From an uncultured Actinomycetospora sp. (GTDB lineage: Bacteria > Actinomycetota > Actinomycetes > Mycobacteriales > Pseudonocardiaceae): a stretch of 13,497 bases of DNA. Made by a program: the position numbers and the translations under genes. Numbering within the stretch: the stretch's first letter is position 1; every line of letters starts with the position of its first letter. The stretch spans positions 1 through 13,497 of the forward strand of contig CADCTH010000254.1 in assembly GCA_902805495.1 (NCBI GenBank). The letters are read 5' to 3'. Shown here one piece after another: positions 13,204-13,497 of this stretch. The notes under the pieces were generated by a model. It saw only the letters and a program-made list of their open reading frames with translations, was not told the origin of the DNA and did no database searches.

Positions 13204-13399
13204 GGACGCGGGGTCGTCCGCCGAGCCGTGGTTGCTGGTCGGGGTCGATCCAGGGTGGTGGGGTGAACCACGGGAGCCCGTCGATCATCTCGAGGTGCCA
13301 GTGGTCGTGGTGGATGACCAGGTGGTGGTGCTGGCAGAGCAGCACCATGTTCTCGACCTTGGTGTCGCCGCCGTCGAGCCAGTGCTCGATGTGGTGCAA
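13196..13399 (-). pseudogene. HNH endonuclease of the DUF222/13E12 type, C-terminal remnant
   Basis: About 67 codons remain, holding the heart of the HNH domain: HHIEHWLDGG, VENMVLLCQHHH and IHHDHWHLEMIDG, then the typical tail with PPPWIDPDQQPR. Intact DUF222-HNH proteins are usually several hundred residues long, with a large N-terminal domain and a C-x2-4-C zinc pair just before HHI. Here the frame meets TGA three codons before the first conserved His, and nothing upstream resembles the family. A TTG at 13399 is the only possible start, without a ribosome site. The gene is therefore decapitated at about 13400 and very probably inactive. The missing 5' part appears to have been replaced by the unrelated sequence at 13410-13497. 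Confidence 0.8.
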
Positions 13400-13409
13400 T
13401 GCCGCTCAG

Positions 13410-13497
13410 TTAGGCGCCGGCGCGGTAGATGTGGATCTCTGGCGGGTCGGGATGTCGCTCGCCGGATCGAGTCGAGCGTTTGACGGGATGGTATTTC
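13410..13497 (-). CDS. C-terminal end of an unidentified protein, running off the right edge
   Basis: Reading leftward from the window edge there are 28 open codons to a TAA at 13412-13410. The peptide is basic and polar, starting KYHPVKRSTRSGERHP and ending PPEIHIYRAGA. Codons such as AAA, CAT, ACT and CGA and a GC content near 64 percent differ from the neighbouring genes, and TAA is rare here. Together with its position at the cut edge of the HNH gene this suggests an imported or mobile gene, possibly a transposase, but the fragment is too short to identify and I see no terminal inverted repeat. It could also be a chance open frame. Confidence 0.3.
   Translation of the reverse strand, partial: KYHPVKRSTRSGERHPDPPEIHIYRAGA

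Noticed and set aside
1..13497. tRNA, rRNA, CRISPR array, riboswitch or complete insertion sequence
   Set aside because: No cloverleaf-like segment, spaced direct repeats, known riboswitch core or paired terminal repeats were seen on reading both strands. This was by eye, so covariance-model searches would be needed to exclude small RNAs.

Overview
The window is very GC-rich (roughly three quarters G+C, with G or C at nearly every third codon position). It has the character of an actinobacterial chromosome: a DUF2630 protein, a DUF222/13E12-type HNH nuclease remnant, GTG starts, and several promoters of the leaderless type in which a TANNNT -10 box sits 6-7 bases before the start codon. Pseudonocardiales or a related high-GC family would fit, but the sequence alone does not settle this. 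No rRNA, tRNA, CRISPR array or complete insertion sequence is visible.

Layout. Positions 1-289 (-) hold the start of a FhuF-like (2Fe-2S) protein that runs off the left edge. It diverges from a small unrecognised gene (343-654, +). Next comes a membrane protein with a very long acidic, repeat-rich tail (751-1977, +). It converges with a two-gene minus-strand operon of an unrecognised multi-pass membrane protein (3051-2482) and an O6-methylguanine-DNA methyltransferase (2480-1995). A GlxA/FtrA-type DJ-1/AraC regulator (3162-4121, +) diverges from that operon and overlaps tail to tail with a CzcD/ZitB-like zinc exporter (5049-4108, -). Diverging from the exporter is a tight operon of methyltransferase, DUF1330 protein and CPA1 Na+/H+ antiporter (5126-7781, +), joined by 1-base and 4-base overlaps.

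A minus-strand group follows: a second, atypical CDF transporter (10642-9677), a two-pass membrane protein overlapping it by 4 bases (9680-9114), a LuxR-type regulator (9022-8219) and a 103-residue unknown (8138-7827). Diverging from the second CDF gene is a large MprF-like aminoacyl-phosphatidylglycerol synthase with a rhomboid-like membrane domain (10753-12882, +), followed by the DUF2630 gene (12897-13124). The right edge holds a decapitated HNH nuclease (13399-13196) and, directly upstream of it, the last 28 codons of an unidentified protein of lower GC content (13497-13410). Together they mark a rearrangement or insertion junction.

Theme. Many genes concern ions and the envelope: two CDF metal transporters, a Na+/H+ antiporter, a lipid-modifying synthase and several small membrane proteins. 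No dedicated metal sensor is encoded here, yet two intergenic regions carry operator-like palindromes. One is ATACCC-N5-GGGTAT before the membrane protein/ogt operon, in the style of CsoR/RcnR/FrmR-family sites. The other is ACATGC-N8-GCATGT at the promoter of the zinc exporter. Most genes look like ordinary chromosomal genes. The more unusual points are these two operators, the altered metal site of the second CDF protein, the rhomboid-like Ser/His pair in the MprF-like protein, and the broken HNH junction.
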